A stretch of 64,000 nt of DNA, taken from the NCBI RefSeq assembly GCF_000186245.1, contig NC_014935.1, forward strand, positions 992,001 to 1,056,000, written 5' to 3'. Made by a program: the position numbers and the translations under genes. The DNA comes from Nitratifractor salsuginis DSM 16511. GTDB taxonomy: Bacteria > Campylobacterota > Campylobacteria > Campylobacterales > Sulfurovaceae. Below the pieces are notes generated by a model. That model was not told the DNA's origin. It ran no database searches and saw only the letters and a program-made list of their open reading frames with translations. Below are positions 22,768 to 33,671 of this stretch, piece after piece. How positions within the stretch are numbered: the first letter of the stretch is position 1; every line of letters begins with the position of its first letter.

Positions 22768-24399
22768 ATGCCACATCCTCTTGCCGGGCAGCCGGTTCCT
22801 CCCGGGGATCTTGTCGATATTCCCCGGTTGATCAGCGACTACTATACCCTCCATCCCGATCCCACGATTCCTGAAGAGCGTATCAGCTTCGGCACTTCCG
22901 GTCATCGCGGGAGCGCTCTGAAGCGCAGTTTCAACGAAGACCACATCCTCGCCGTCACCCAGGCGGTCTGTGATTACCGCAAAGAGCAAAAGATCGACGG
23001 GCCCCTTTTCTTGGGGCGGGATACCCATGCCCTCTCTCTCCCCGCCTTTCGCACGGCACTGGAAGTTTTGGCGGCCAACGATGTGGAAGTTCACATCGCC
23101 GGAGAGGAGGAGTATACCCCCACACCCCTCGTCTCCCGGGCGATCCTTCAGCACGAAGAGACGCAGGGACAGAAGGCCGACGGAATCGTCATCACGCCCT
23201 CCCACAATCCACCCGAAGACGGCGGTTTCAAATACAACGGCCCCGACGGCGGGCCGGCCGACACCCACATCACCGCCTGGATCGAAGAGCGGGCCAACGA
23301 CTATCTGAGCCGGAAGCTCGAAGGGGTCCGACGTCTCGATTTCGAGGAGGTATTGGCCTCGGAGAGTGTCGCGGTCTACGATTTCGTCGGCGAATATGTC
23401 AAGCGCCTGGGCGAAATCGTGGATATGGAGGCGATCAAAAAAGCGGGCATCCGCATCGGCGCCGATCCCCTTGGAGGGAGCGCCCTGCCGGTTTATCAGG
23501 CAATCCGGGATTACTGGGGGATCGATCTGACCCTGCTCAATCCGCGGGTCGATCCCACCTTCTCCTTTATGCGTCTGGACCACGACGGCAGAATACGGAT
23601 GGATTGCTCCTCTCCCTGGGTGATGAAGGGGTTGGAGGAGCACAAGGGAGAGTACGACCTGATCGTCGCCAACGATACCGACGCCGACCGCCACGGGATC
23701 GTCACCCGCAGCGGAGGGTTGATGAACCCCAACCACTATCTCAGCGTGGCGGTGGGCTATCTCAGTGAATACCGCGGCTGGGAGCCCGAGAAAATGATCG
23801 GCAAAACCCTGGTCTCCAGCTCTATGATCGACCGGGTGGCCGAGAGCTTCGGGCGAAAAGTCTACGAAGTGCCCGTGGGCTTCAAATGGTTCGTGCCGGG
23901 CCTGATCTCGGGAGAGCTCTGTTACGGAGGCGAGGAGAGCGCCGGAGCCAGTTTCCTCCGCTACGACGGTCGTGCCTGGTCTACCGACAAGGATGGGCTC
24001 ATTATGACGATGTTGGCGGCGGAGATTATGGCGGTAACGGGCAAGGACCCCGCGGAGATTTATAGGGAATACGAGAAGCGTTTCGGCAGAGCCTACTATC
24101 GGCGCATCGATGCTCCGGCGGACCGGGAACTCAAAGCCAGGCTCAAGGCTCTCGATCCCAAAGATATCACCGACAAAGAGTTGGCCGGCGAAGCGATCGA
24201 AGCGATCTATACCCGGGCACCGGGCAACGACGCCCCCATCGGCGGCCTCAAGATCGTCACGGCCCACGGCTGGGTGGCGATGCGCCCCTCCGGTACGGAA
24301 GAGATCTACAAGATCTATGCCGAGAGTTTCCTGAGTGAAGAGCATCTGGAGCGTTTGCTGGCCGAGGCCCAGTCGATCGTCGACAGACTCAAAGATTGA
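22768..24399 (+). CDS. pgm: Phosphoglucomutase (alpha-D-glucose specific)
   Basis: 543 aa. FGTSGHRG, the phosphoserine loop ITPSHNPPEDGGFKYNGPDGG (Ser145), the metal-binding DTDADRHG, and the C-terminal phosphate-binding RPSGTEEIYK are all intact. It interconverts glucose-1-phosphate (from glycogen phosphorylase) and glucose-6-phosphate. It is first of a four-gene run pgm-pgi-GT35-pfkA with short gaps (12, 17 and 2 nt). Confidence 0.95.
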   Translation: MPHPLAGQPVPPGDLVDIPRLISDYYTLHPDPTIPEERISFGTSGHRGSALKRSFNEDHILAVTQAVCDYRKEQKIDGPLFLGRDTHALSLPAFRTALEVLAANDVEVHIAGEEEYTPTPLVSRAILQHEETQGQKADGIVITPSHNPPEDGGFKYNGPDGGPADTHITAWIEERANDYLSRKLEGVRRLDFEEVLASESVAVYDFVGEYVKRLGEIVDMEAIKKAGIRIGADPLGGSALPVYQAIRDYWGIDLTLLNPRVDPTFSFMRLDHDGRIRMDCSSPWVMKGLEEHKGEYDLIVANDTDADRHGIVTRSGGLMNPNHYLSVAVGYLSEYRGWEPEKMIGKTLVSSSMIDRVAESFGRKVYEVPVGFKWFVPGLISGELCYGGEESAGASFLRYDGRAWSTDKDGLIMTMLAAEIMAVTGKDPAEIYREYEKRFGRAYYRRIDAPADRELKARLKALDPKDITDKELAGEAIEAIYTRAPGNDAPIGGLKIVTAHGWVAMRPSGTEEIYKIYAESFLSEEHLERLLAEAQSIVDRLKD

Positions 24400-24411
24400 A
24401 AAGGAGCGAAG

Positions 24412-25665
24412 ATGATCGACTATACCATCGACTGGATGCCCGAAAACGGAGCAGAGCTCGAAGCGAATATGAACGAAGCCTTCGAAAAGATCGTCGAGGA
24501 GCGGGAGCGGGGGATCAGCGGTTACTACTTCCTGCCCCAGGATTCGCGGATGATCGTCGAAGAGGTGGAAGCGACGCTCCTGCCGACTCAGACCGTTCAG
24601 GAGGCGGATACGGTGGTAGTGATTGGTATCGGCGGTTCCTCCCTGGGAGCCAAAGCCCTTGACGGCGTGCTGCGCTCCATCACTCCCGAGGCGAAGCGGA
24701 TGGTCTTTTTGGAAAATCCCGATCCGGTAGAGGTCTCGGAAAAACTCGAGAGTATCGATCCGGACAAGAGCCTCTTTTGCATCATTTCCAAATCGGGCGG
24801 GACCATCGAGACGACAACCCTCTACAAGATCGTCCTGGATCGCTTCGGGCTCCGTCCGGAAAGTGAGCACAAAGAGCGGCTCTTCGTCATTACCGACGAG
24901 GGTTCGATCCTTCACCGATACGCCGAGGAGCACGGGATCAAGAGTTACTTCATCCCCCACAATGTCGGCGGGCGCTTTTCGGTGCTCAGTGCTGTGGGGA
25001 TGGTCCCGCTGACCTTGGCGGGCTACAAGACTTGCGATATCCTCAAAGGAGCCCAGCAGATAGTGAAAGCCTTTTTCGACCGCCAGGCCGACCATATCCT
25101 GCAAAAAGGGGTCTTCTACGCCGGGCACTGGCAGGATTATCCTATGAACGTCCTCTTCGCCTACGGGTCCTTTCTGGAGGATTTCGCCAAATGGTATGTG
25201 CAGCTCTGGGGAGAATCCCTGGGCAAAATCGATGCCCAGGGAGAGAGGGTAGGGCTCACACCTCTGGGCCATATCGGCTCGGTCGACCAGCACAGCTTCC
25301 TGCAGCTGATTATGGAGGGCCCCCGGGACAAAACGGTCACCTTCCTGAAGGTCGAGCATTTTCCCACCGAGATCACCATCCCGGATATCAGCCTGAAACA
25401 TATCGAAAAGAACGACTACATCAACGGCCACAGTCTGGGAGAACTTCTCGACGGAGAGTGCGAAGCGACCTGGGAGAGTATCCGCAGCCAGGGAGTGCCG
25501 ACCGACGGCATCGTCCTGGATCGCATCAGCGAGGAGAATCTGGGAGAGCTGATCCTCTACTACGAGCTCTTGACCTCAGTGGCCGGAGCGACGCTCGGGA
25601 TCGATACTTATAATCAACCCGGCGTGGAGCTGGGCAAAAAAATTCTCGTCAAAAAATTTCACTAA
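24412..25665 (+). CDS. pgi: Glucose-6-phosphate isomerase
   Basis: 417 aa, the short bacterial type. VVVIGIGGSSLGAKAL and SKSGGTIETT bind sugar phosphate, and the catalytic region GRFSVLSAVGMVP and DQHSFLQLIMEGP carries the conserved His and Glu. It converts glucose-6-phosphate to fructose-6-phosphate. Start chosen at ATG 24412 after AAGGAG. Confidence 0.95.
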   Translation: MIDYTIDWMPENGAELEANMNEAFEKIVEERERGISGYYFLPQDSRMIVEEVEATLLPTQTVQEADTVVVIGIGGSSLGAKALDGVLRSITPEAKRMVFLENPDPVEVSEKLESIDPDKSLFCIISKSGGTIETTTLYKIVLDRFGLRPESEHKERLFVITDEGSILHRYAEEHGIKSYFIPHNVGGRFSVLSAVGMVPLTLAGYKTCDILKGAQQIVKAFFDRQADHILQKGVFYAGHWQDYPMNVLFAYGSFLEDFAKWYVQLWGESLGKIDAQGERVGLTPLGHIGSVDQHSFLQLIMEGPRDKTVTFLKVEHFPTEITIPDISLKHIEKNDYINGHSLGELLDGECEATWESIRSQGVPTDGIVLDRISEENLGELILYYELLTSVAGATLGIDTYNQPGVELGKKILVKKFH

Positions 25666-25682
25666 AAGGTCTATAAGACACG

Positions 25683-27350
25683 ATGAAAGCACAAGAGCTC
25701 TTTCCCTATACATTTGATGAAGCCTTCAAACGCCCTGTCGCCTATTTCTCGATGGAGTTCGCCATCGACCAGGCTCTCAAAACCTATTCGGGCGGGCTCG
25801 GATTTTTGGCAGGTTCGCATATGCGCAGCGTCAATGACCGGCGGCAAAACACCATCGGCGTCGGCATTCTCTGGAGCTACGGCTACTACGATCAGGGGCG
25901 ACACGAAGACAATACACTCAAGGTCGAATACCGGCGCAAGTTCTACTATTTTCTCAAAGAAACCGGCATTACCGTGGAGGTGGAGATCAACGGCAAGCCG
26001 GTATTCGTCAAAGCCTATCTCCTGCCGGCGGAGACCTTCGAATCGGCACCGGTGATCCTGCTCAGCACCGATATTTTCGAAAACGATCACCTCTCCAGAA
26101 CCATTACCCACAAACTCTACGACGCCAACGAAGAGACCCGGGTCGCCCAAGAGATCGTCCTGGGGATCGGCGGGACCCGGGTGCTCAAGGCTTTGGGGCT
26201 CGATATCGACATTTATCATCTCAACGAGGGGCATGCCCTGCCGCTGGCTTTTGAGCTCATGAAGGAGTATCCCGAACTCGAAGAGCTCAAGAAACACATC
26301 GTCTTCACCACCCATACCCCCGAAATGGCGGGGAACGAAACCCACGATGCCCACTTCCTGGAACGGATGGGCTTCTTCAACGGTTTCTCTCTGGACGAAG
26401 TGCGTGAAAAGCTCGATTACCACGATGCGGATTTCTCCCTCACCGTCGGAGCACTCAAAGTTTCCAAACGGGCCAACGCCGTCTCCAAGATCCACGAGAA
26501 AGTGGCCAACGAGATGTGGAAGAATGTGCCCGGACGCTGCGAAATCATCAGCATCACCAATGCCCAGAATATGCGCTACTGGTCCGACAAACAATTGATG
26601 AGCTGGATGCTCGAGCACGAAGACTATCAGCTGGTGGGGCGCAAAAAACACCTCAAACACCAACTCTTCGAAGAGGTGGCCGATCAGACCGGCAAGCTTT
26701 TCGATCCCGACGTGCTGACCCTGGTCTGGGCGCGGCGTTTCGCCGAGTACAAACGCCCCAAGCTCCTGATCCGGGATATGGAGCGTTTCAAGGCGCTGAT
26801 CCACAACAGCGAATACCCCATCCAGATCATCTGGGCGGGCAAACCCTATCCCCTGGATCAACAAGCGATCAACGAATTCAACGACCTGGTCCGGATGAGC
26901 CGGGAATTCAAAAACGTCGCCGTGCTCACCGGGTATGAACTGCGCCTCTCCAAACTCTTGAAACAGGGTTCGGACGTCTGGCTCAATACCCCCAGATGGG
27001 GCAGGGAAGCCAGCGGCACCAGCGGAATGAGTGCCGGGATCAACGCTTCGGTGCATTTCTCCATCGACGACGGGTGGCATGCCGAGTTCGGCAAAGACGG
27101 GGTCAACTCCTTTACGATCCCCCACGCCGATCCCTCCCTCCCCGTCGAAGAGATCGATCGCATCGACTATGAGCGGATGATGGAGAAACTCGAAAAAGTG
27201 ATCCTGCCCACCTATTACGATCAGCCCGACAAATGGCTCGAGATCGTCAAAAACGGAATGAACGACATCTACATCGGTTTCAACACCCAAAATATGGTAG
27301 AACGCTACTACAAAGAGCTCTATAATTACGAGCCCGAAACGGAAGGCTGA
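25683..27350 (+). CDS. GT35 phosphorylase-like protein lacking the PLP lysine
   Basis: 555 aa, shorter than GlgP (711 aa) and without DUF3417. GT35 landmarks are present: YSGGLGFLAG, HLNEGHALPLAFE, FTTHTPEMAGNE, ARRFAEYKRPKLLI, WAGKPYPLDQQA. In the cofactor motif, normally SGMK, it reads EASGTSGMSAGIN; the codon at 27030-27032 is AGT, so Ser450 replaces the lysine that forms the PLP Schiff base. The rest of the motif is unchanged. It sits between pgi and pfkA in one operon. It may be a non-catalytic regulator or a PLP-independent enzyme; function is unknown. Confidence 0.85.
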   Translation: MKAQELFPYTFDEAFKRPVAYFSMEFAIDQALKTYSGGLGFLAGSHMRSVNDRRQNTIGVGILWSYGYYDQGRHEDNTLKVEYRRKFYYFLKETGITVEVEINGKPVFVKAYLLPAETFESAPVILLSTDIFENDHLSRTITHKLYDANEETRVAQEIVLGIGGTRVLKALGLDIDIYHLNEGHALPLAFELMKEYPELEELKKHIVFTTHTPEMAGNETHDAHFLERMGFFNGFSLDEVREKLDYHDADFSLTVGALKVSKRANAVSKIHEKVANEMWKNVPGRCEIISITNAQNMRYWSDKQLMSWMLEHEDYQLVGRKKHLKHQLFEEVADQTGKLFDPDVLTLVWARRFAEYKRPKLLIRDMERFKALIHNSEYPIQIIWAGKPYPLDQQAINEFNDLVRMSREFKNVAVLTGYELRLSKLLKQGSDVWLNTPRWGREASGTSGMSAGINASVHFSIDDGWHAEFGKDGVNSFTIPHADPSLPVEEIDRIDYERMMEKLEKVILPTYYDQPDKWLEIVKNGMNDIYIGFNTQNMVERYYKELYNYEPETEG

Positions 27351-27352
27351 AA

Positions 27353-28312
27353 ATGGCACTGGCGATAATGGGATCGGGGGGAGACGCCCCCGGAATGAAT
27401 GCGGCGGTCAAGAAGTTCGTCGATTATCTTTACGACCGGGGGGAGACGCCCCATTTGATCTACGACGGCCTGGAAGGGCTCATCGACGGCAAGATCAAAA
27501 AGGCCGAGCACAAAGATGTGGCGGGGATTCTCCACCGGGGAGGGTGCGTCATCCGCTCCTCACGCTCGAAACGCTTCTATGATTACGAGTACCGCAAACA
27601 GGCTTACGAAAACCTGCAGAAGAACGGTATCGACGGATTGGTCGTCCTGGGGGGAGACGGCTCCTTCCGGGCTATGGATGTCTTCAGCAAGGAGTTTCCG
27701 GTCAATTTCGTCGGCATTCCCACGACCATCGACAACGATATCTACGGCACCGACTACTGCCTGGGGGTCGATACGGCTCTGAACACAATCCGTGATGCTC
27801 TCGACAAGATCTACGACACCGCTTCGACCTTCAACCGGGCCTTCGTCGTGGAGGTGATGGGCCGGGAGTGCGGCTATCTGGCGGTCATCTCTGCGATGGG
27901 ATCGGGGGCCGAAGTCTGTGTGATCCCGGAAGTGGCTTTCAACCGTCCCGTGGCCGAAGCGCGCCTCAAAAGGGAGATCGCCAACGGCCGTAACTACATT
28001 CTGGCCATCGTTGCCGAGGGGACGAAGAAGACTCAGGAGATCGCCGAGTGGATCGAGAAAGATCTGGGATTCGAGACTCGCGTGACAGTACTCGGGCATA
28101 TCCAGAGGGGAGGGGCCCCGAGCAGTTACGACCGCTTGATGGCTTTCGAATTTGCCGTTCGCGCAGTCGATCACCTACTGGAGAGTCAACGATCCAATAA
28201 AGTGGTGGTCTATCAAAACGGTCATTTCGATCTCCTGGAGATCGATACGGTCGTCAGTAACAAATATCAACTCAATCCCCGGCATTTGGCAATGCTGAAT
28301 ATATTGGATTGA
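27353..28312 (+). CDS. pfkA: 6-phosphofructokinase
   Basis: 319 aa. IMGSGGDAPGMNAAV (nucleotide loop), VLGGDGSFRAM, PTTIDNDIYGTD (catalytic Asp in TIDND), VVEVMGRECGYLA and GHIQRGGAPSSYDR are typical of the ATP-dependent enzyme. GGDGS rather than GGDDS favours ATP over pyrophosphate. It commits fructose-6-phosphate to glycolysis. Only 2 nt separate it from the GT35-like gene. A Pfk is not universal in Campylobacterota, and its linkage to glycogen genes is notable. Confidence 0.93.
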   Translation: MALAIMGSGGDAPGMNAAVKKFVDYLYDRGETPHLIYDGLEGLIDGKIKKAEHKDVAGILHRGGCVIRSSRSKRFYDYEYRKQAYENLQKNGIDGLVVLGGDGSFRAMDVFSKEFPVNFVGIPTTIDNDIYGTDYCLGVDTALNTIRDALDKIYDTASTFNRAFVVEVMGRECGYLAVISAMGSGAEVCVIPEVAFNRPVAEARLKREIANGRNYILAIVAEGTKKTQEIAEWIEKDLGFETRVTVLGHIQRGGAPSSYDRLMAFEFAVRAVDHLLESQRSNKVVVYQNGHFDLLEIDTVVSNKYQLNPRHLAMLNILD

Positions 28313-28442
28313 GTTTTATTTAGCGTTAAGCGTTAATAAGATTCTTGTCGTTGGTCGTTAGTCGTTGGATTTGGACACTTCTGTGCCCTTCGGTTGCTCA
28401 TTGCTCGGTTACTCGGTTATTCCGTTCCTCACTCCTCATTCG
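28313..28442. repeat. Composite heptamer/octamer repeat block (inverted copy)
   Basis: AGCGTTA is doubled at 28322-28335. GTCGTTG/A occurs three times at 28347-28367 (complement of CAACGAC). GGTTGCTC-like octamers follow at about 28392-28425, then CTCACTCCTCATTCG. Read on the minus strand this gives the same order of words as the pdhC linker, with long near-identical stretches. It fills the convergent gap between pfkA and hemE. Confidence 0.8.
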
Positions 28443-29483
28443 CTAGCGTCGGCTGAGTTCCTTGCAGAGGCTGACGAAGTATTTGGCGTTTTCTACAGGC
28501 ACGTCGGGCAGGATCCCGTGGCCGAGGTTGAAGATGTGGCGGCCGTCTTTCATCAGCTCGGCCAGAGATGAGACACACTCTTTGGTCGCTTCCTTGGAGT
28601 AGAGACGGCAGGGTTCCATATTGCCCTGGAGGACGTAGCGCTCACCCAGCTTCTCCTTGGCCAGAGCCATAGGGGTCCCCCAGTCGACGCCGAAGACGTC
28701 GAAGTTGCCGTAGACCCATCCCCGCTCGACAAAAGAGGCGATCCCCTTGGGGAAGAGGATCACGGGGATGTGGGGATATTTTTCCTTGAGATATTTGGCG
28801 ATCTCCACCATATATTTCCAACTGAACTCGTCGTATTTGCTCGGTTCGATCGCCGAAGCCCAGCTGTCGAAGATCTGCACCGCGTCCACTCCGGACTCGA
28901 TCTGCTTCTCCAGATAGAGCTTTACCACATCGGTCACTTTGCGCAAAATGGCGTGGAGCAGCTCGGGATCGGTGTACATCATCTTTTTGCAGAGGGTATA
29001 AGTCTTGGTCCCCTGGCCTTCGATCATGTAGGTCGCCAGGGTCCAGGGGGCTCCGGCGAATCCGATGAAGGCTTTGTCGTCGGCCAGGCGCTCCCGGACG
29101 ATTTTGATCGTTTCATAGACGTAGGTGAGTTTCTCCGCCGCCTCTTTGCCGCCGATGAGCCGGTCGAGATCTTCACGGCTGCGGATGGGATCGGCGAAAA
29201 CGGGGCCTTCCCCGGCGACGAAATCGAGTTTCATCCCCATTTCGTTGGGGACGACGAGGATGTCGCTGAAGAGGATCGCCGCATCCACACCCACGATATC
29301 CACAGGCTGCAGGGTCACCTCCGCCGCCAATTCGGGATTGTGGCAGAGGTCGAGGAAAGTGCCGGCCTTTTCCCGTACTTTGCGGTATTCGGGCAGGTAG
29401 CGGCCTGCCTGGCGCATCATCCAGACAGGGGTATAGGGGGTGGGGCGCCCGAAACAGGCGTCGATAAAGATTTTGTCGCTCAT
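28443..29483 (-). CDS. hemE: Uroporphyrinogen decarboxylase
   Basis: 346 aa. The N-terminal [16 protein letters not shown] signature (WxMRQAGR, catalytic Arg and Asp region) and the [16 protein letters not shown] motif are clear. It decarboxylates uroporphyrinogen III to coproporphyrinogen III in haem synthesis. Its start abuts the end of yqhA (1-nt overlap). The stop codon lies at the edge of the repeat block. Confidence 0.96.
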   Translation of the reverse strand: MSDKIFIDACFGRPTPYTPVWMMRQAGRYLPEYRKVREKAGTFLDLCHNPELAAEVTLQPVDIVGVDAAILFSDILVVPNEMGMKLDFVAGEGPVFADPIRSREDLDRLIGGKEAAEKLTYVYETIKIVRERLADDKAFIGFAGAPWTLATYMIEGQGTKTYTLCKKMMYTDPELLHAILRKVTDVVKLYLEKQIESGVDAVQIFDSWASAIEPSKYDEFSWKYMVEIAKYLKEKYPHIPVILFPKGIASFVERGWVYGNFDVFGVDWGTPMALAKEKLGERYVLQGNMEPCRLYSKEATKECVSSLAELMKDGRHIFNLGHGILPDVPVENAKYFVSLCKELSRR

Positions 29484-30049
29484 CAGTGAGAATCTCCCTT
29501 ATGCATAAAATAGAAGGCCAGCGCCAACAAAAAGATCGCTCCGGCAAGCATCAACATATCGAGTGCTCCGCCGTAGGTCGTGTGCATCGCCCGTTTGAAA
29601 AAGCCGACGATGAGCACCATAATGATCACCTTGGCCAGTTTGTCTTTGAGCTCGTCGAGGGAGTGGATCTCGAGAATCCGGCTGGCGGCACTCCGCTCGG
29701 CTACATCGATCTTGGAAATAAAAAGCTCGTAGAGACCGAAACCGAAGATAAAAAGCACAATGGCGATCAGATAGAGGTCTACCGCCCCGATCAGCTCGGC
29801 GACGATCTTTTCGTGGAAATTTTGGTGATGGATCCCCCCGAGATAGGTATCGAAGACCGAAACGGCGACATGCCAGACATCGACACTGGCGACGATGAAG
29901 AGGGCTATGCCGCCGATCATACTGAAGATGACAGCCAGGAGTACGAAAAAACGCGTACTCCAAAGCGCACTCTCGAAAGCGGCTTCGATCCAGGATTGGG
30001 GCCCGTGCTTTTGGTGCCCCTGATCATCTTTTGCGGGATGATCCTGCAT
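29483..30049 (-). CDS. yqhA: YqhA/UPF0114 family inner-membrane protein
   Basis: 188 aa with three to four predicted membrane segments (about residues 33-57, 90-112, 138-150 and 162-182). [32 protein letters not shown] and [18 protein letters not shown] are typical UPF0114 segments. Function is unknown for the family. It follows asd directly and precedes hemE, all on the minus strand. Confidence 0.85.
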   Translation of the reverse strand: MQDHPAKDDQGHQKHGPQSWIEAAFESALWSTRFFVLLAVIFSMIGGIALFIVASVDVWHVAVSVFDTYLGGIHHQNFHEKIVAELIGAVDLYLIAIVLFIFGFGLYELFISKIDVAERSAASRILEIHSLDELKDKLAKVIIMVLIVGFFKRAMHTTYGGALDMLMLAGAIFLLALAFYFMHKGDSH

Positions 30050-31090
30050 TTACACCTCCTCCATTTCGATCCATTTCTGGGCGATGCGCACCGCGTTGGT
30101 GGCTGCACCGACACGCAGCTGGTCGGCGACGACCCACATATGGAGGATATTGGGTGCGAAGAGATCCCGGCGGATCCGCCCGACATAGGTAATGTCCGTA
30201 TCGGTGGCGGTGATGGGCATAGGATAGATGCCGTGCTCCAGATCATCCTGCACTTCCACATCGGGAAATTCGCTCAGAGCCAGGCGCACTTTATCCACAT
30301 CCACTTCCACGTGCTCGGGGAAGGTGACCGTGACCGCTTCGCTGTGGCTGCGCAGCACAGGCACCCGCACACAGGTGGCACTGACGGCGAGGTCGGCATG
30401 CAAAATCTTGTTGGTCTCGTTGACCATTTTCATCTCCTCTCTCGTATAGCCGTTGGGCTGGGGAGAGTCGATCTGGGGGATGACGTTGAGGGCGATCTGA
30501 TGGAAGAAGGCTTCATGCTTGCTCTCGTCGAGGCGGAAGGCGAAGAAGTCCTGCATCTGCTGCACCAGCTCCTCCATCCCGCTCTTTCCCGCACCGCTGG
30601 TGGCCTGGTAGGTGGCCACATCGACCCGCTCGATCCCGCCATAGAGATCATAGAGGGGTTTGAGGGCCAGGACCATCTGGATCGTGGAGCAGTTGGGGTT
30701 GGCGATGATCCCCGTCTCCCGCCACATACTGATATCTTCGGGGTTGATCTCGGGAACGACCAGGGGGACTCTGGGGTCCATACGGAAATGGGACGTATTG
30801 TCGATGACCACCGCTCCCGCCTCCACGGCATAGGGGGCAAAACGTGCCGAGACGCTGCCGCCGGCGCTGAAGAAGGCGATGTCGATATCCCTTCCGTCGA
30901 AGACGGTTTCGGTCAACTCTTCCGTTTTATATTTTTTGCCTTTGAATTCGATCTCCGCCCCGGCACTGCGGGCGCTGGAGAGTGGGAGGACCTCCCCCAC
31001 GGGAAAGTTCTGCTCTTCGAGAATCCGAAAGATCTCTTCACCGACGGCACCGGTGGCACCGACGACGGCAATATTGTACGCACGACTCAT
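30050..31090 (-). CDS. asd: Aspartate-semialdehyde dehydrogenase
   Basis: 346 aa. [12 protein letters not shown] binds [18 protein letters not shown] holds catalytic Cys134, and [14 protein letters not shown] follows. It makes aspartate semialdehyde for lysine/diaminopimelate, threonine and methionine. The ATG overlaps the gyrA stop (31087-31090). Confidence 0.96.
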   Translation of the reverse strand: MSRAYNIAVVGATGAVGEEIFRILEEQNFPVGEVLPLSSARSAGAEIEFKGKKYKTEELTETVFDGRDIDIAFFSAGGSVSARFAPYAVEAGAVVIDNTSHFRMDPRVPLVVPEINPEDISMWRETGIIANPNCSTIQMVLALKPLYDLYGGIERVDVATYQATSGAGKSGMEELVQQMQDFFAFRLDESKHEAFFHQIALNVIPQIDSPQPNGYTREEMKMVNETNKILHADLAVSATCVRVPVLRSHSEAVTVTFPEHVEVDVDKVRLALSEFPDVEVQDDLEHGIYPMPITATDTDITYVGRIRRDLFAPNILHMWVVADQLRVGAATNAVRIAQKWIEMEEV

Positions 31091-33618
31091 ATCAGGCTTC
31101 CTTGTTCATTGTTTTTGGTGTCGCTTTCCGATTTCGACCCGGCCGCTTCGATGGCCGCCTCGATCTCCTCTTCCTCTTTCTCTTCTTTGGGGCATTTGGC
31201 GATGCTGACCACCCGGTCTTTGCCCTCGACATTGACGATCTTAACCCCGGAGGTGGCCCGGCCGGCCCTGCGGATCGACTGCATATCGACCCGGATCATC
31301 TTGCCCGCGCTGGTGAGGCACATCAGGTCCTTGTCCTCTTCGACGAAGACCACCCCGACGACATCACCCGTCTTGGGAGTGAGCTTCATAGCGATGACCC
31401 CTTTGCCGGCACGGCTCTGCTCACGGTATTCGCTGGCGGGTGTCCGTTTGCCCATCCCCTTTTCACTGACGATGAGGATCTCGTCCTCTTCGTTCTCGAT
31501 GGTGGTTGCCCCGCAGACATAGTCGCCGTCAATCTTGAACTTGATGGCGGTGACTCCTCGGGCAACCCGTCCGATCTCCCTCACGTCGCTGACGGGGAAG
31601 CGGATACACATTCCCTTCTTGGTGACGACGAAGAGCCACTTGGTATCGGGCTTGATGATCTTGGCGTCGATCAGCTCGTCGTTCTCGTCCAGGTTGATGG
31701 CCCGCACACCCACGCTGCGGATGTTGGAGTATTCGCTCAGGTTGGTCCGCTTGACGATGCCGTTGCGGGTGAAGAAGACCAGGCTCTTGTCCTCGTTGAA
31801 ATCCTGGGTCGGGATGATCGCCTTGATCTTCTCGTCCTTGTCGAGGTTGATCAGGTTGACCACCGCCTTGCCCTTGGCGGTACGGGAGCCTTCGGGGATG
31901 CGGTAGACCTTGAGCCAGTAGAGCTGGCCCTTGTCGGTGACGAACATCAGCGTATCGTGGGTGTTGGAGATGAAGAAGCGCTCGATGAAGTCGTCTTCAT
32001 AGGTGGTGACGGCTGTTTTCCCTTTGCCGCCGCGGCGCTGCTTCTCATACTGTTTTACCGGTACCCGCTTGATGTAGCCCCGGTGGGTGATCGTCACGAC
32101 CATCGGCTCGTTGGGGATCAGGTCTTCGATATCGATATCGTCGTAGTCGTCGACGATCTCGGTGCGCCGTTCGTCGCTGAAGGCCTCTTTGACTTCCAGG
32201 AGCTCTTTTTTGATGATCTCTTCGATCATCGTTTCACTCTTGAGGATGCTTTCGAGGTATTCGATGGTTTTGCGCAACTCCGCCAGCTCGCTCTCGATCT
32301 TTTCGATCTCGAGGCCGGTGAGGCGGCGCAGACGCATCTCGAGGATCGCCCGGGCCTGGATCTCGCTCAGGTCGAAACGGCTCATCAAATTCGCCCGCGC
32401 TTCGCTGTCGTCGGCACTGGCGCGGATGATCTTGATCACCTCGTCGATGTTGTCCACGGCGATTTTGAGGCCTTCGAGGATGTGGGCTCGTGCCCGCGCC
32501 TTTTCCAGATCGAAGATGGTCCGCCGGATGATGACCGTCTTGCGGTGGTTGATGAAGAGATCCAGCAGTTCGGGCAGGGTGAAGACCTTGGGCTCTTTGT
32601 TGACGATGGCCAGCATAATGATCCCGAAGGTAGTCTGCATCTGGGTCGATTTGAAGAGGTTATTGAGGACGATGTCGCTCATAGCATCGCGCTTGAGCTC
32701 GATGACGACCCGGATCCCCTCCCGGTCCGACTCATCCCGGATTTCGCTGATCCCCTCGATCTGCTTGTCACGCACCAGCTGAGCGATGGTTTCGATCAGG
32801 CGGGATTTGTTGACCTGGTAGGGCAGCTCGTCGATGACGATCGCTTCGCGGTTTTTGTGCTGCTCGATATGGGTCTTGGCGCGGACTTTGATCCGCCCCC
32901 GGCCGGTGCTGTAGGCGTCGATGATCCCTTTTTTGCCGAAGATCACACCGCCGGTGGGGAAATCGGGCCCTTTGAGCACCTGCATTAGCTCTTCCACCTC
33001 GGCTTCCGGATTCTCCAGACGGATCAGGTGGGCGTCGATCAGCTCGTCGAGACGATGGGGAGGGATGTTGGTCGCCATACCGACGGCGATCCCCGCCGAA
33101 CCGTTGAGCAGCAGGTTGGGCACCCGGCTGGGAAGTACGTCGGGCTCCCGGAGAGAGTCGTCGTAGTTGGGGACGAAGTCGACGGTATCCTTATCGATAT
33201 CCCGCAGCAACTCTTCCGCCAGCTTGGTCATCCGCGCTTCGGTGTATCGCATCGCCGCGGCGTTGTCGCCGTCGATGGAGCCGAAGTTCCCCTGGCCGTC
33301 GACCAGAGGGATCCGCATACTGAAATCCTGGGCCATACGCACCAGAGCGTCATAGACGGCGGTATCACCGTGGGGGTGATACTTACCGATCACGTCTCCG
33401 ACGATACGGGCTGACTTTTTATAGGCGGCCCGATGGGTCAGGCCCAACTCGTTCATAGCGTAGAGGATACGGCGGTGGACCGGCTTCAGGCCGTCTCGGG
33501 CATCGGGCAGAGCCCGGCCGATGATGACACTCATCGAGTAATCCAGGTAACTCCCCTGAATACTCTCCTCGATTTTGACCTGTTCCACCCCTTCGCTGTT
33601 TTCAAACAGATCGTTCAT
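31087..33618 (-). CDS. gyrA: DNA gyrase subunit A
   Basis: 843 aa from ATG 33618, which follows AAGGAGACCC; an 11-codon longer frame has no RBS. The active-site Tyr125 ([11 protein letters not shown]), the quinolone region [18 protein letters not shown] (Thr86, Asp90, as in wild-type Campylobacter) and the GyrA box QRRGGKG in the C-terminal beta-pinwheel are intact, so it is gyrase rather than ParC. The acidic tail ends in a Glu-rich stretch. Confidence 0.97.
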   Translation of the reverse strand: MNDLFENSEGVEQVKIEESIQGSYLDYSMSVIIGRALPDARDGLKPVHRRILYAMNELGLTHRAAYKKSARIVGDVIGKYHPHGDTAVYDALVRMAQDFSMRIPLVDGQGNFGSIDGDNAAAMRYTEARMTKLAEELLRDIDKDTVDFVPNYDDSLREPDVLPSRVPNLLLNGSAGIAVGMATNIPPHRLDELIDAHLIRLENPEAEVEELMQVLKGPDFPTGGVIFGKKGIIDAYSTGRGRIKVRAKTHIEQHKNREAIVIDELPYQVNKSRLIETIAQLVRDKQIEGISEIRDESDREGIRVVIELKRDAMSDIVLNNLFKSTQMQTTFGIIMLAIVNKEPKVFTLPELLDLFINHRKTVIIRRTIFDLEKARARAHILEGLKIAVDNIDEVIKIIRASADDSEARANLMSRFDLSEIQARAILEMRLRRLTGLEIEKIESELAELRKTIEYLESILKSETMIEEIIKKELLEVKEAFSDERRTEIVDDYDDIDIEDLIPNEPMVVTITHRGYIKRVPVKQYEKQRRGGKGKTAVTTYEDDFIERFFISNTHDTLMFVTDKGQLYWLKVYRIPEGSRTAKGKAVVNLINLDKDEKIKAIIPTQDFNEDKSLVFFTRNGIVKRTNLSEYSNIRSVGVRAINLDENDELIDAKIIKPDTKWLFVVTKKGMCIRFPVSDVREIGRVARGVTAIKFKIDGDYVCGATTIENEEDEILIVSEKGMGKRTPASEYREQSRAGKGVIAMKLTPKTGDVVGVVFVEEDKDLMCLTSAGKMIRVDMQSIRRAGRATSGVKIVNVEGKDRVVSIAKCPKEEKEEEEIEAAIEAAGSKSESDTKNNEQGSLI

Positions 33619-33671
33619 GGGTCTCCTTAGATGTGTCAGCCGGCATTCCACCGACCTCTTAAAATGGATAG

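Noticed and set aside
22651-25431. 926-codon open frame on the minus strand opposite pgm and pgi
   Set aside because: Antisense shadow spanning two real genes; no motif, no ribosome binding site.
29486-32988. Long plus-strand frames opposite yqhA, asd and gyrA
   Set aside because: Generated by codon bias in the true minus-strand genes.
33340-33380. Quinolone-resistance mutation in gyrA (Thr86)
   Set aside because: Thr86 with Asp90 is the normal state in Campylobacter-type gyrases.
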